Shown here: positions 29,317 to 39,173 of the stretch, piece by piece
How positions within the stretch are numbered: the first letter of the stretch is position 1
Layout: every line of letters begins with the position of its first letter
Assembly: GCF_014243395.1 (NCBI RefSeq)
Contig: NZ_JACLCP010000001.1
Location: forward strand, 1,302,001-1,366,000
Direction of reading: 5' to 3'
DNA length: 64,000 nucleotides
DNA from: Winogradskyella flava
GTDB taxonomy: Bacteria; Bacteroidota; Bacteroidia; Flavobacteriales; Flavobacteriaceae
Program-made: the position numbers and the translations under genes
The notes under the pieces: generated by a model
What the model was told of the DNA's origin: nothing
Database searches by the model: none
What the model saw: only the letters and a program-made list of their open reading frames with translations

Positions 29317-29980
29317 GTTGTTCGGCTTTTAGAATAAGTTTTCTGTCATTACCGCTATCTATACCAAAGAGCGCCTTCAAATTGCGTTTTCTGAATTCAA
29401 TGGCACTTTTTGATAAGCACACAATGTTAATGAGGTCCTTTGTCTTCGCACCCTTTGAGATATGATATAGCATTTGCCTGTCTATGGTGTCAAGCGTAAA
29501 ATCATTAACGATTTGCTTTCGCATTAGTTGAAGTACCTTTTTGCTATAAAATGGTGAATCATCCAATACGCATTCTATTGCGGACACCAAGGGGTCAAAA
29601 TCAATATCCGTTTTTATGATGAAGCCCTCTGGATTTAGGGATTTTAAGATATTACTCAAACGATAATTATCATAATGGTTGGTCAAGACCATGATCTTGA
29701 CACAAGGAAAGAAATCCCTGATCATGATCCCTAGATCTTCACCTGAGAGTATGGTGCTATCACTGGAATGCGGAATATTAATGTCCAAAAGGACAAAATC
29801 AATAGGGACACTATTGACGGCCTTTTTAACTTCAAAACAAGCATCATCAGCATTCGTGACAGATGTAACCTTAAACTCAATCAAAGGATTCAATTGCCCT
29901 ATCTTTTTTAGTGCATTTGACAGGACACCAATGATCAAAGGTTCGTCCTCTACTATAAGGACGTTGATTTTTTTTACCAT
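29303..29980 (-). CDS. LuxR/NarL-like response regulator
   Basis: This 225-residue protein has a receiver domain with acidic residues E11 and D12, phosphoacceptor Asp66 (FVLLDINIP), Thr100 and Lys123. A C-terminal helix-turn-helix of the NarL/FixJ type follows (TIDRQMLYHISKGAKTKDLINIVCLSKSAIEFRKRNLKALF). No histidine kinase is encoded nearby. It is the first gene of the left arm. The intergenic region upstream holds a paired palindrome that is repeated before the right arm, so this protein is the obvious candidate regulator of both. Confidence 0.9.
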   Translation of the reverse strand: MVKKINVLIVEDEPLIIGVLSNALKKIGQLNPLIEFKVTSVTNADDACFEVKKAVNSVPIDFVLLDINIPHSSDSTILSGEDLGIMIRDFFPCVKIMVLTNHYDNYRLSNILKSLNPEGFIIKTDIDFDPLVSAIECVLDDSPFYSKKVLQLMRKQIVNDFTLDTIDRQMLYHISKGAKTKDLINIVCLSKSAIEFRKRNLKALFGIDSGNDRKLILKAEQHGFI

Positions 29981-30058
29981 AGTAAATCTCCATTCAAGTT
30001 CTTAGGGGATAATGACCAAAATATTCGATTACTAAAGTAGGCTCCACATGGTTTCTAG

Positions 30059-30101
30059 CATTGAGCATTCTGCTCAATATTTCTAAGCAGAATGCTCAAT
30101 G
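30059..30101. promoter_or_regulatory. Paired-palindrome operator, copy 1
   Basis: TTGAGCA-N3-TGCTCAA is centred at 30069 and AGCA-N3-TGCT at 30091, so the centres are 22 bp apart. Together they also form a perfect 16-bp inverted repeat (30059-30074 with 30086-30101). It lies between the divergent response regulator (79 nt to its start) and the RHS operon (162 nt). A homologous 41-bp block lies at 42345-42385. No T tract follows, so it is not a typical terminator. Confidence 0.65.
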
Positions 30102-30263
30102 CCGTCTTAAGAAGCCCGCATAACTTTATGATCTAATTTCGACACACATACACAATTATCAAAAGTTGATCATGGAATTTAGCTGAAATACATAAAATTC
30201 CTACAACTTGTTCCAACCTGTATATAAGGTCGATAAAATGTTAACCGTTTAAACCGCTTTTCA

Positions 30264-33200
30264 ATGAAAAATCGATTATCACCTTTACTCATTTTGATGT
30301 TTTCTTTGATGCCATTATACTTGTTGGCTCAAGAATTAGAGGACTATGCCCCCAAAGCTCCAGAGGCCATGGTCATGGACAAATTCGTGGATATCCCGCC
30401 TGGAAGCTATACCGGAGTGGCAGGTTATTCCGTACCACTATACACCATTCAAGTCGATGGTTATTCCATTCCAATAACCATAAACTACCATGGTATGGGT
30501 ATTAAGGTCAATGAGGTTGCCAGTTCCGTGGGGTTGGGCTGGAGTCTTAGTGTCGGTGGAATTTCATTGTCTAGAGAAGTAGTTGGAGAGGATGACCAAG
30601 CGACAACACAGTTGGATATTGATGTAACGAACTTTCATCCACAACATGGACAAGCAGACTATCTTGATGCCGCCAATATGGCCAGAGTGGGCAGGGCAAC
30701 ATTCCAAACCACGATTTCAGAATTGCAGCCTGATTATTACTCTTATCGTTTGTTAAATAACTCAGGCAAGTTCATCATGGATAATGATGGTGTTGGCCAG
30801 ACCATTCCCAAGGATGATATAAAGATCATTGATGGTACAACGTTGATCGATAACCAAGGGATAAAGTATTTATTTGGTTTCCAGCACGAAAATCTCTCAG
30901 TAACGGGTTCTGAAGGTTCCATGTCGGGAACCAAAATACCATCTTACCGTTTGGACCAAATAATATTCCCTTCTGGAAAGATTGTGGATTTTGCATATAT
31001 CAACTCGACCCATAGCTATATCTCAGGCCATAACGAGAGCCGCCAAGTATTGGAAGGTCTTCCAAGTGGTGATTGTACGGCTATTGTGGATAATGTCTCA
31101 AGAATTGTCTATAACATGGATGAAAAACTATTGTCGCAGATCACGTATGACAATGCGGAAATCAATTTTAATTATGCTACGCAGGAACGCCAAGATATTG
31201 GAGGTAAAAAACTAAATAATATAACCGTTAATAGTTCGATCGGAGGAGCAATAAAGACTATAAGGGATTATATTATAAACACATCGTATTGGGTTAGCTC
31301 TGGACCACCTGCAACGGATATATATATACCTCCTACGGATCCTTTATATGATGGCCTTGTTAAACGTTTACGATTAGACAGTCTGGAGGAGACACTTTCA
31401 GGAAAAACCTATTCATTTGATTATTATGACTACCTGGGCCAAGAGTTACCATATCGACTATCAAAGGATACAGATTTTTGGGGAAAATATAATAGTAAAA
31501 ACAACAAAGAATATATTCATCAATATACTTATAACGATATAAATGGCGATTTACGAGTGGAAGAAGGGGCAGATAAATCCCCAGATATAAATTATGCACA
31601 AATAGCTTCTTTAAAAACAGTTCATCTACCTACAGGGGGTTCCCAGGAATTTGAGTATGAGCTCGATGATTATAAACTTGACGCCATCGAAAACCAGTTC
31701 TACAAGGACTCTCTTTATATTCCCGTAACCCCATCAACTGTTTTTAATCAATCTTTTGCCTTAAATATGCCATCAAATTATTGGGATGGATTTGATTATA
31801 AATTAGAGTTTTATTGGCAATATAATAATACCTCTAGCCCCAACTTACCAAATCCTCCATATTATAGTATTGAGTTAACTGATCAGAATGGAGCGGAAGT
31901 TCAAACATTATATCATAATATGGCAGTTGATTTGGACCCTTTATCTCAAAATAAAACGTATTATTTAAATTTTGTTAGGATGGGTAACCCAATTCAAGGA
32001 GAGATATGGGCAAAGATCAGTTGGTATCAAAACAATGATATTTATTTGGCCAACAAAAAAGCGGGGAATTTAAGAACTAGCAGTATTACCCTTAGAGATT
32101 CCGATAATTCGATTGCCCTAAAACGAGATTTCTCATATGTGCGTCCCAGTGAACCACAGTTTTCCAGTGGTGTATTTAGGGATTTCCCAAAATACTTAAT
32201 CACTGAAAGCCCAGGAGGAAATAATGGGACTTATTGTACATACAAGAATTATTCAAACAACTATGAGGTCAACACCAGCACCTTTAAAGGAAAATCGGTC
32301 GTCTACGAATATGTAAAAGAAGAATTCGTAAATCCAGATGATCCCTTAGAAAACCATCATACCTTACAACAGTTTTCCCTGCCTTCTTTCCAAGGTCAAC
32401 CACAACCTAATGCATTACCAAAACCTCCTCTGGTGGATTATAGTTATACAGGTGGTCTATTATTGAATAGCCAAGCTGTCAGTTCAAATAACGAAAAATT
32501 ATCCGAGACCATAAATGTCTACAGCTTTGATGATCATTTTAATGCGGATTCCTATAATAGTCAGTTGGGTGGTGTGCCCTCTAATGCAGTTAGTAGTGGT
32601 GTGGTTATAAGTCAAAAATCAAAGTATTTACAAGGAGGCATGCAAACATTCTCCTTTAATTGGAATTATTACTTTATTCCAAGTACTTGGGTCAAACTGC
32701 TGGAATCAACGACCAAGACTTATTTTGATAATAACGTCGTTGAGCAAAAGGTCATGTATGACTATGACGACGATAGTAGTAATGATTACAAGCATATCAA
32801 GCACGTATTTGAAACGACACATACGTCTTTAGGGGATGAGATCAGAACAGAATTCACATATCCCCAGGATCTTTCCGAGCCTCATTCATTTGATCTGTCT
32901 ATTGCCAATCGTGTTGCCGATCCATTGGTTACATCGAGCCAGAAAAAGATCAATGGTTCATGGGAGAATATTAGCGAACAAAAAACGATTTATGAGGATT
33001 GGGGCAACGGTATCATAGAACCCAAAACCATACAAACTGCAAAAGATACCGAAACCTTAAAGAATCGCATAGAATTTTATGATTATGACGCTTTTGGTAA
33101 TCCATTAGAACTTAGTAGGACGGATGGCATGGATATCTGTTATATCTATGGCTATGATAAGACCTTGCCAGTCGCCAAGATAGAGAATGCAACGTATTCT

Positions 33201-33524
33201 CAGATTTCTAGTTATGTGTCCAACATTCAAATTCATTCTAATTCAGATGATGACAGAACTATTGATATTGTAAATTCTAACGGGTCAAAAACATATATTG
33301 GAGAAGAAGGCGATTTAAGAGAGGTGCTTGATAATTTAAGAAACAGTTTACCAAATGCCATGGTGAGCACCTATACCTATGATCCTTTAATAGGGGTTAC
33401 AAGCATGACGGACCCAAAAGGCTATACCGTTTATTATGAGTACGACAGCTCAGGTCGATTGTTAAGGGTGAAGGATGAAGATGGAAAAGTCATGAGCGAG
33501 AATGCCTATCACTACAAACAATAA
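30264..33524 (+). CDS. Secreted SpvB/TcB-like YD-repeat protein
   Basis: This 1086-residue protein has a signal peptide ending LLAQ. Its N-terminal region (PPGSYTGVAGYSVPLYTIQVDGYSIPITINYHGMGIKVNEVASSVGLGW is residues 47-95) follows the SpvB/TcB-type pattern found in Bacteroidota RHS partners. A long beta-rich middle follows, and the C-terminus has YD repeats (DPKGYTVYYEYDSSGRLLRVKDEDGK). There is no RHS core signature or toxin domain, and it ends right after a YD repeat. It is first of three genes read in one direction, and probably forms part of a protein shell with the 33984 product. Confidence 0.85.
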   Translation: MKNRLSPLLILMFSLMPLYLLAQELEDYAPKAPEAMVMDKFVDIPPGSYTGVAGYSVPLYTIQVDGYSIPITINYHGMGIKVNEVASSVGLGWSLSVGGISLSREVVGEDDQATTQLDIDVTNFHPQHGQADYLDAANMARVGRATFQTTISELQPDYYSYRLLNNSGKFIMDNDGVGQTIPKDDIKIIDGTTLIDNQGIKYLFGFQHENLSVTGSEGSMSGTKIPSYRLDQIIFPSGKIVDFAYINSTHSYISGHNESRQVLEGLPSGDCTAIVDNVSRIVYNMDEKLLSQITYDNAEINFNYATQERQDIGGKKLNNITVNSSIGGAIKTIRDYIINTSYWVSSGPPATDIYIPPTDPLYDGLVKRLRLDSLEETLSGKTYSFDYYDYLGQELPYRLSKDTDFWGKYNSKNNKEYIHQYTYNDINGDLRVEEGADKSPDINYAQIASLKTVHLPTGGSQEFEYELDDYKLDAIENQFYKDSLYIPVTPSTVFNQSFALNMPSNYWDGFDYKLEFYWQYNNTSSPNLPNPPYYSIELTDQNGAEVQTLYHNMAVDLDPLSQNKTYYLNFVRMGNPIQGEIWAKISWYQNNDIYLANKKAGNLRTSSITLRDSDNSIALKRDFSYVRPSEPQFSSGVFRDFPKYLITESPGGNNGTYCTYKNYSNNYEVNTSTFKGKSVVYEYVKEEFVNPDDPLENHHTLQQFSLPSFQGQPQPNALPKPPLVDYSYTGGLLLNSQAVSSNNEKLSETINVYSFDDHFNADSYNSQLGGVPSNAVSSGVVISQKSKYLQGGMQTFSFNWNYYFIPSTWVKLLESTTKTYFDNNVVEQKVMYDYDDDSSNDYKHIKHVFETTHTSLGDEIRTEFTYPQDLSEPHSFDLSIANRVADPLVTSSQKKINGSWENISEQKTIYEDWGNGIIEPKTIQTAKDTETLKNRIEFYDYDAFGNPLELSRTDGMDICYIYGYDKTLPVAKIENATYSQISSYVSNIQIHSNSDDDRTIDIVNSNGSKTYIGEEGDLREVLDNLRNSLPNAMVSTYTYDPLIGVTSMTDPKGYTVYYEYDSSGRLLRVKDEDGKVMSENAYHYKQ

Positions 33525-33549
33525 ATTACAAACCAAACAATTAGAACAT

Positions 33550-33972
33550 ATGAAACTTATAATAACATATAGACTCATGCTCTTGTGCATCGGTTTCTTA
33601 ACGATGTCGCAACAGGGCTTTTCACAAAACACATCCATGGACTGGGTAGCAGAGAGCTTCTTGCTCAATGTCAATGGCACGGATGTTGAAATATCATCGA
33701 ATATCACCAAGCAGGGAACAGCTATTGTTTGGGAACAACAAAACCCAGGCACGACCCAAAGCACAACTTTTAATCTTATCTCGGTGACGGGTTCCTGGAA
33801 CATTCAGAATGGTACAGGAAGCATTGATTATGAACTTGACCAGGAAGGTATTAGTGCAACTATGAACGTCATCGGCACCTCTGAGGGCATTACGATAACC
33901 CTTACCTATTACGCCAACAATTCATCCACTGATGAAATGATATTCCAAATAGATAACCTCGACCAACTTTGA
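33550..33972 (+). CDS. Small secreted protein in RHS operon
   Basis: This 140-residue protein has a signal peptide ending QQGFSQ. The mature part is short, Ser/Thr/Asn-rich and predicted beta-stranded (FNLISVTGSWNIQNGTGSIDYELDQ). I recognise no family. The ATG at 33550 is preferred because it directly begins the signal peptide. The same AGAACATATGAAA context precedes the next gene, which supports both starts. Its position between the two large YD-repeat genes suggests an accessory or adaptor role in their complex. Confidence 0.75.
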   Translation: MKLIITYRLMLLCIGFLTMSQQGFSQNTSMDWVAESFLLNVNGTDVEISSNITKQGTAIVWEQQNPGTTQSTTFNLISVTGSWNIQNGTGSIDYELDQEGISATMNVIGTSEGITITLTYYANNSSTDEMIFQIDNLDQL

Positions 33973-33983
33973 TACCAGAACAT

Positions 33984-36900
33984 ATGAAAAATTTAAAAAT
34001 ATCCTTTAAAAGCAAAATGTGCTTGGTAGTGCTTTTTTGCATGGCATTTGGAACAATAGCTTCAGCCCAAAATTTAACGGGCCCAACCAACGTTGAGCCC
34101 AACTCCACTCATACATATGTGTATAATGATGGTACTTGGTGGCTTGAGGATCTTTGGCAGGTTACTAACGGTGCCGTCATTACTTCAGGCAATTCAGGTA
34201 GTACCTTTACCGCGGTCATACAATGGGGAGCGGTTGGCAGTGGAAGTGTTAGCTTTTCGAATAGAAATGGGGTACTAGGGACCTTGGCAGTAACAGTTAG
34301 CCCGCCTCAAACCGCTGGATTGAGCAACGAGAACTATATTTATAACATTACACCAAGAATAGCGACCGGCGATGTCACAACCCTTTCCAATGCGGAGAAG
34401 ATCGAATCGGTGACTTATTTTGATGGTTTGGGCAGGCCCATGCAACAAGTAGGCATCAGGGCAGGTGGCAACTCGGAAGATATCATCACACACATAGATT
34501 ATGATGGGTTTGGAAGACAGTCAAAAGAATATCTGCCCTATAGCGACCCCAATTATATCGCTTCTTACCGGACCAATGCCCTCAATGCCACCAATAGTCA
34601 TTATGATGCCGCTAAGTATAATGATGACTTTTCTGGAATGACCACGGCGGATATTAATCCTTATTCAGAAAAGGAATTTGAAAATTCACCGCTCAATAGG
34701 TTGATGGAACAAGGAGCACCAGGCAAGGACTGGAAGCTGGGCAATGGTCACGTGATCGAGATGGATTATCAGACCAATGAAACCAATGAGGTCAGATACT
34801 ATTATGTGACCCTTTCAAAGCAAGTGTCCAACAGTGTGGTGACCTATGCGCCAGTATTGCAAATAGCTAGCTACTATGGCCCTAATGAACTTTATAAAAC
34901 GGTGACTACAGATGAGAACCATAATGGTACGAGCACAAAGAATAATACCACTGAGGAATTCAAGAACAAGCAAGGGCAAGTGGTCTTAAAGCGCACCTAT
35001 AACAATGGTGCCCATGACACCTATTATGTCTATGACGATCATGGGAATCTTACCTATGTCCTGCCTCCAAAAGCAGAACCACATGCCAATAAACCAGATG
35101 CTACCGAGCTTAGTGAATTGTGCTATCAGTACAAATATGATGACCGTAATCGTTTGGTGGAAAAAAAGATACCGGGAAAGGGATGGGAGTACATCATCTA
35201 TAATAAATTGGATCAGCCCATCATGACCCAAGACGCCAATCTCGATGCGCAGAACAGGTGGTTGTTCACCAAGTACGATATTTTTGGTAGGGTGGCCTAT
35301 ACGGGAGTAATGGTTAGTGGAAGCAATAGAAACACATTACAACATGGAGCTAATACTACAAGTACACAATGGGTCACAAAACAAAGCAATCATACATGGC
35401 TTGTAGGCGGAACACTGGTGTATTATCATAATGATAGTAGTGTCTATCCGAATTTTGGATTGGACAAGATATATACAATCAACTATTACGATAGTTATGT
35501 CTTTGATAAGGACGGTGGAAATACGGAGACGGCCTACGGCGTTACACCAATAACCAATGTCAAGGGACTCGCTACGGGGAGCAAGGTAAGAGTATTGGGT
35601 ACCAATGACTGGATCACCTCAGTGACCTATTACGATGACAAGTCTAGGCCTATCTATGTGTACTCCAAAAATAATTATTTGGATACCACGGACAAGGTAA
35701 AGAGCCAGCTCACCTTTGATGGTAGGGCTACGGAAACCATGACTACGCATAGTAAGCTTACTATTCCTGTAACAAACGTTACGATTTACGATAAGTACTT
35801 CTACGACGATGCCAATAGGTTAACGGATCATAGGCAGCAGATAAATAATGCGGCATTGGACGAGGTCATAGCAACAAACCACTATGATGACCTTGGGCAA
35901 CTTGAGCGCAAGAACGTTGGCGGAAAACAGAATGCAAATAGATTACAGAATGTAGACTACGACTATAATGTCAGGGGATGGCTCAAGGAGATCAACAATA
36001 TGGCATCGCTTGGCAGTGACCTCTTCGCGTTTAAGATCAACTACAACACTAAGGACTATGGTGGTACGGAACTATACAATGGTAATATTGCCGAAACCGC
36101 ATGGAAGACGCAGAGTGACAATAACCTTAGGTGGTACAGATATGGATATGATGCCCTTAACAGGATTACGAGCGGTACGGCAAGTAATAACAACTATAGT
36201 TTAGCTGTTGTCGATTATGACAAGAACGGCAATATAACCGATCTTACAAGGCGCGGTCATACAAACAGCTCAGCTACCGCATTTGGTGACATGGATAAAT
36301 TGGTCTATACCTATGAGACCAAAAGTAATAGACTAAAAAAAGTATTGGACAATGGCAATGACAATTATGGCTTTAAGGATGGTTCCAATATAACTACTGA
36401 GTATACCTACGACAGTAATGGAAACATGTTAAGGGATTACAATAAGGGTATTTCATCGAATATTACCTATAACCATTTAAATTTACCAACACAAGTGAAC
36501 CTATCGGGAGGAAATATTCAGTATATTTATGATGCCACAGGTGTAAAGCTTAAAAAAATTGTGAGTACAGGTACGACTACAGAATATGCAGGTAACTTTA
36601 TCTACGAGAATGGGGCCATGAAGATGTTCTCTCATCCTGAAGGCTATGTAGAGCCGCCTGGACAATTTGTAAAAGGTGCGACTCACAAATATGTCTATCA
36701 ATATAAGGATCACCTTGGGAATATAAGGCTGACATATACTAAAGACCAAAACACAGGGCTTTTAGATATTATCGAAGAAAATAACTACTATCCCTTTGGC
36801 TTAAAACATAAAGGGTATAACTCCAACGTGAGTGCGAATGTCAATAGTGTGGCGAGTAAGTTTAAGTATAACGGGAAAGAATTTAATGATGAATTAGGCT

Positions 36901-37814
36901 ACAGTGTTTATGATTTTCAGGCTAGACATTATGACCCAGCAATCGGTAGATGGTTGCAGATTGACCCTTTGGCTGAATTAATGACTAGACATAGTACTTA
37001 CAATTATGCATTTGATAATCCCGTTTTCTTTATTGACCCAGATGGAAATATGCCTCAAGCTGGTGGTGGTTGCCCTGACGGAGATTGTGGGGATGGTCCG
37101 TCTGCAGCTAGCCCAACGCCTGATACTAGGTCTATGGGAGAGAGATTTATTGATGGTGCAAAATCTACTTGGAATTATTTTTTTGGAAAAAATGACTTTA
37201 AGCCATCAAATGCCAGTACTTCTGAGAAATTAGCGACAGTAGCTGGAGCTGTTCTTCCTGATAAATTAGCCTTAGTTGCTCTAGATGGAATGTCAGAGGT
37301 CCTACCTGAAGGCATGATGGAAGTCACCGTCAATTATGATGGGGATTTTGTAAAAGAGGCTGCTGGTGAATCATTAATGTTTTTAGGACCAGTTTTATCA
37401 ATGGAAGGTCAGATTGCTACTCTTGAAACTAAAGTGTCAAATGCTGGTAATAGGGTTGTCTCTGCTAGTCGTAATTCAGCTCGAACCGCTACCAAGAAAA
37501 CAGGGGGTAGATTAGGAAATGAAGCTACTAGAAGACAAAATGCTACGATTGCGAGTGAGCTAGAATCAAGAGGTTACGAAATTACAGGAGGAGGTGGCAG
37601 AATGGCGGAAGAATATTTAAAACCTATCGGTGGAGGTAGAAGAGGCGGTTCGTATCCAGATATTACAGCTACTAGAAATGGGAGAACGTTAAGGGTCAAT
37701 ACAGTCGATACACGAGCAAATGGAACTATGACAACAAGGGAAGCTGCAAACGCAGCAAGAATAAGGGCACAAAAACCCAATGACCACTTATTGACAATCC
37801 CAAAAAGTCAATAA
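33984..37814 (+). CDS. DUF6443 RHS-repeat protein with C-terminal nuclease-like toxin domain
   Basis: This protein of about 1276 residues has a signal peptide ending IASAQ. The DUF6443 region follows (ENYIYNITPRIATGD...ESVTYFDGLGRPMQQVGIRAGG). YD repeats run through the middle. The RHS core signature (GYSVYDFQARHYDPAIGRW, ending FIDPDGN) lies at about residues 970-1025. A non-conserved tail of about 250 residues follows; its last 100 residues (GNEATRRQNATIASELESRGYEI...SYPDITATRNG...LRVNTVDTR) resemble PD-(D/E)xK-type nuclease toxins, with an atypical third motif. The ATG at 33984 is preferred to TTG at 33969. The stop overlaps the next gene by 1 nt. Confidence 0.88.
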   Translation: MKNLKISFKSKMCLVVLFCMAFGTIASAQNLTGPTNVEPNSTHTYVYNDGTWWLEDLWQVTNGAVITSGNSGSTFTAVIQWGAVGSGSVSFSNRNGVLGTLAVTVSPPQTAGLSNENYIYNITPRIATGDVTTLSNAEKIESVTYFDGLGRPMQQVGIRAGGNSEDIITHIDYDGFGRQSKEYLPYSDPNYIASYRTNALNATNSHYDAAKYNDDFSGMTTADINPYSEKEFENSPLNRLMEQGAPGKDWKLGNGHVIEMDYQTNETNEVRYYYVTLSKQVSNSVVTYAPVLQIASYYGPNELYKTVTTDENHNGTSTKNNTTEEFKNKQGQVVLKRTYNNGAHDTYYVYDDHGNLTYVLPPKAEPHANKPDATELSELCYQYKYDDRNRLVEKKIPGKGWEYIIYNKLDQPIMTQDANLDAQNRWLFTKYDIFGRVAYTGVMVSGSNRNTLQHGANTTSTQWVTKQSNHTWLVGGTLVYYHNDSSVYPNFGLDKIYTINYYDSYVFDKDGGNTETAYGVTPITNVKGLATGSKVRVLGTNDWITSVTYYDDKSRPIYVYSKNNYLDTTDKVKSQLTFDGRATETMTTHSKLTIPVTNVTIYDKYFYDDANRLTDHRQQINNAALDEVIATNHYDDLGQLERKNVGGKQNANRLQNVDYDYNVRGWLKEINNMASLGSDLFAFKINYNTKDYGGTELYNGNIAETAWKTQSDNNLRWYRYGYDALNRITSGTASNNNYSLAVVDYDKNGNITDLTRRGHTNSSATAFGDMDKLVYTYETKSNRLKKVLDNGNDNYGFKDGSNITTEYTYDSNGNMLRDYNKGISSNITYNHLNLPTQVNLSGGNIQYIYDATGVKLKKIVSTGTTTEYAGNFIYENGAMKMFSHPEGYVEPPGQFVKGATHKYVYQYKDHLGNIRLTYTKDQNTGLLDIIEENNYYPFGLKHKGYNSNVSANVNSVASKFKYNGKEFNDELGYSVYDFQARHYDPAIGRWLQIDPLAELMTRHSTYNYAFDNPVFFIDPDGNMPQAGGGCPDGDCGDGPSAASPTPDTRSMGERFIDGAKSTWNYFFGKNDFKPSNASTSEKLATVAGAVLPDKLALVALDGMSEVLPEGMMEVTVNYDGDFVKEAAGESLMFLGPVLSMEGQIATLETKVSNAGNRVVSASRNSARTATKKTGGRLGNEATRRQNATIASELESRGYEITGGGGRMAEEYLKPIGGGRRGGSYPDITATRNGRTLRVNTVDTRANGTMTTREAANAARIRAQKPNDHLLTIPKSQ

Positions 37815-38350
37815 TGAGTAAGAAAGTATTCTTTTTAGAAACAAAAAAGGACTTGATAAAATTATTTAATTTTATCGAGTCCTCTTTTAAAATAAAATAT
37901 ATTAGAGCCGGTTTATTAGATGAATTACCCGACACCAAAAATTCTTTGTTGGATAAATCAGATTTAGGATTTGTAAATCATAAAGATTGGAATTTTAATG
38001 AAAGATATTTGATTTTAAATCAAAACGAAAAGTTACAAATTAGGAGAGTCCCTCAAAGAAAAGGCGGTATTAAATACGCTATTGACCAATTAGAAAACAT
38101 AAATAGTTTAGTCATTAGTCTTGGGGGCTACAATATATCAGAAGACGCAATTATAGCAAGTGCAATAAGCACTAATTATAATACACAGTCTAGTAGCAAT
38201 TTTTTCAAACAGCTAAATAAATTTATAAAAACAAATCATATGAAAGTTGATGAGTTTTATATTGGTAATGATGCCTTAGATATGGCAAATAAAGGAACTC
38301 GTTTGACTGAAGATGCGCGTATGTCCAAAGATTATGATATATCAGTATAG
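37814..38350 (+). CDS. Probable cognate immunity protein
   Basis: This 178-residue protein has no signal peptide, membrane segment or family that I recognise. Its ATG overlaps the stop of the RHS toxin gene by 1 nt, the usual arrangement for toxin and immunity genes. Acidic and hydrophobic residues are mixed, as in many cytoplasmic immunity proteins. The function is inferred from position alone. Its last 19 nt overlap the convergent gene at 38332. Confidence 0.65.
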   Translation: MSKKVFFLETKKDLIKLFNFIESSFKIKYIRAGLLDELPDTKNSLLDKSDLGFVNHKDWNFNERYLILNQNEKLQIRRVPQRKGGIKYAIDQLENINSLVISLGGYNISEDAIIASAISTNYNTQSSSNFFKQLNKFIKTNHMKVDEFYIGNDALDMANKGTRLTEDARMSKDYDISV

Positions 38351-38820
38351 AGAGGTTCAAATATGGCGTTTTCTATTTGACTTGTTAAAAAATCTATCTC
38401 TAGCTTTATGTGTTTTTTATCCAATTCTTCAGTTAGTATTGTATAAGAAAAATTGGCTAATCTAGTTTTATTGTATTGAATTGATTGCACTAAAGACCAA
38501 TAATATACAGTAATGTCTATTTCATTCTCTTTAACTTGTTCATAAAACATATTATAGGCGTTTTTATTAGTTAATAATATAGCCTTTGATTCTTTATTAC
38601 TAGAGAAATCATTTAATACATCAGTAGCATATATATTATTAGAGCTTTGCGGAACTTTAATAGAAATAAGTCTCACTCTAAGTGTACCAGAGTTTGGTAA
38701 GTCTTCATAAAATGCACCACCATTATTATCGTCATATTCTTCAATCCAATCTTCAGGTAATTCAAAGCTTATAATGCCTCTATAATTAATCAATTTTCTT
38801 TTATTTAAATCAGTAGCCAT
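38332..38820 (-). CDS. Hypothetical cytosolic protein (PsbP/DUF1795-like pattern)
   Basis: This 162-residue protein has no signal peptide. The segment ISFELPEDWIEEYDDNNGGAF, read with the following LRVRLISIKVP, recalls the start of PsbP/DUF1795-type domains, found in many small proteins near RHS loci, some of them immunity or chaperone-like. The ATG at 38820 (MATDLNK) is chosen because AGAAGAGA precedes it; an in-frame ATG at 38853 is possible. It is convergent with the immunity gene. The family assignment is weak. Confidence 0.6.
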   Translation of the reverse strand: MATDLNKRKLINYRGIISFELPEDWIEEYDDNNGGAFYEDLPNSGTLRVRLISIKVPQSSNNIYATDVLNDFSSNKESKAILLTNKNAYNMFYEQVKENEIDITVYYWSLVQSIQYNKTRLANFSYTILTEELDKKHIKLEIDFLTSQIENAIFEPLYTDIS

Positions 38821-38952
38821 TCTCTTCTCGGTTATTTTTTTATTCGATATCAAATATTATACCAGATATTCAAGATTTGATATGGGTTTGTGTGTACCTC
38901 ACAACTGCATTGATTACAAGATATTAATAATTAGGCAAAATGATTCAAAAAC

Positions 38953-39053
38953 AGCTCTGCGAAGTCCAGATATGTGAAGTCTGTGACTTTGCAGTATTAC
39001 ATAGCACAATAACTTTAAGAAGTCTACGCTGTTAAATACATATAACTTTGTTT
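38953..39053 (+). repeat. Direct repeat A flanking decayed toxin cassette
   Basis: This matches 39730-39815 with four substitutions and one internal 15-16 nt extra segment. It contains a hairpin around CTGCGAAGTC and GACTTTGCAG. The coding tail of a toxin fragment begins directly after it. Confidence 0.75.
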
Positions 39054-39170
39054 GGTAGTCGCGCTACTGGAGTTCGGTATAATGGTACTAATTATACAAT
39101 CCAAGACTGGAATAAAAGATTTCAATCACAGAACCCTCAGGACGCTACAACTGGAACTAAAAATAATTAA
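39054..39170 (+). pseudogene. C-terminal fragment of a lost secreted/RHS toxin
   Basis: A reading frame of 38 codons (GSRATGVRYNGTNYTIQDWN..., ending DATTGTKNN) has coherent protein-like composition but no start codon. It begins exactly at the end of repeat A and stops 3 nt before a lipoprotein-like gene. This looks like the truncated end of a displaced toxin cassette next to its partner gene. Confidence 0.5.
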
Positions 39171-39173
39171 TTT

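Noticed and set aside
30059..30101. Large inverted repeat as a Rho-independent terminator
   Set aside because: There is no T tract on either side, it lies between divergent genes, and a homologous element is found before another operon; an operator is more likely.
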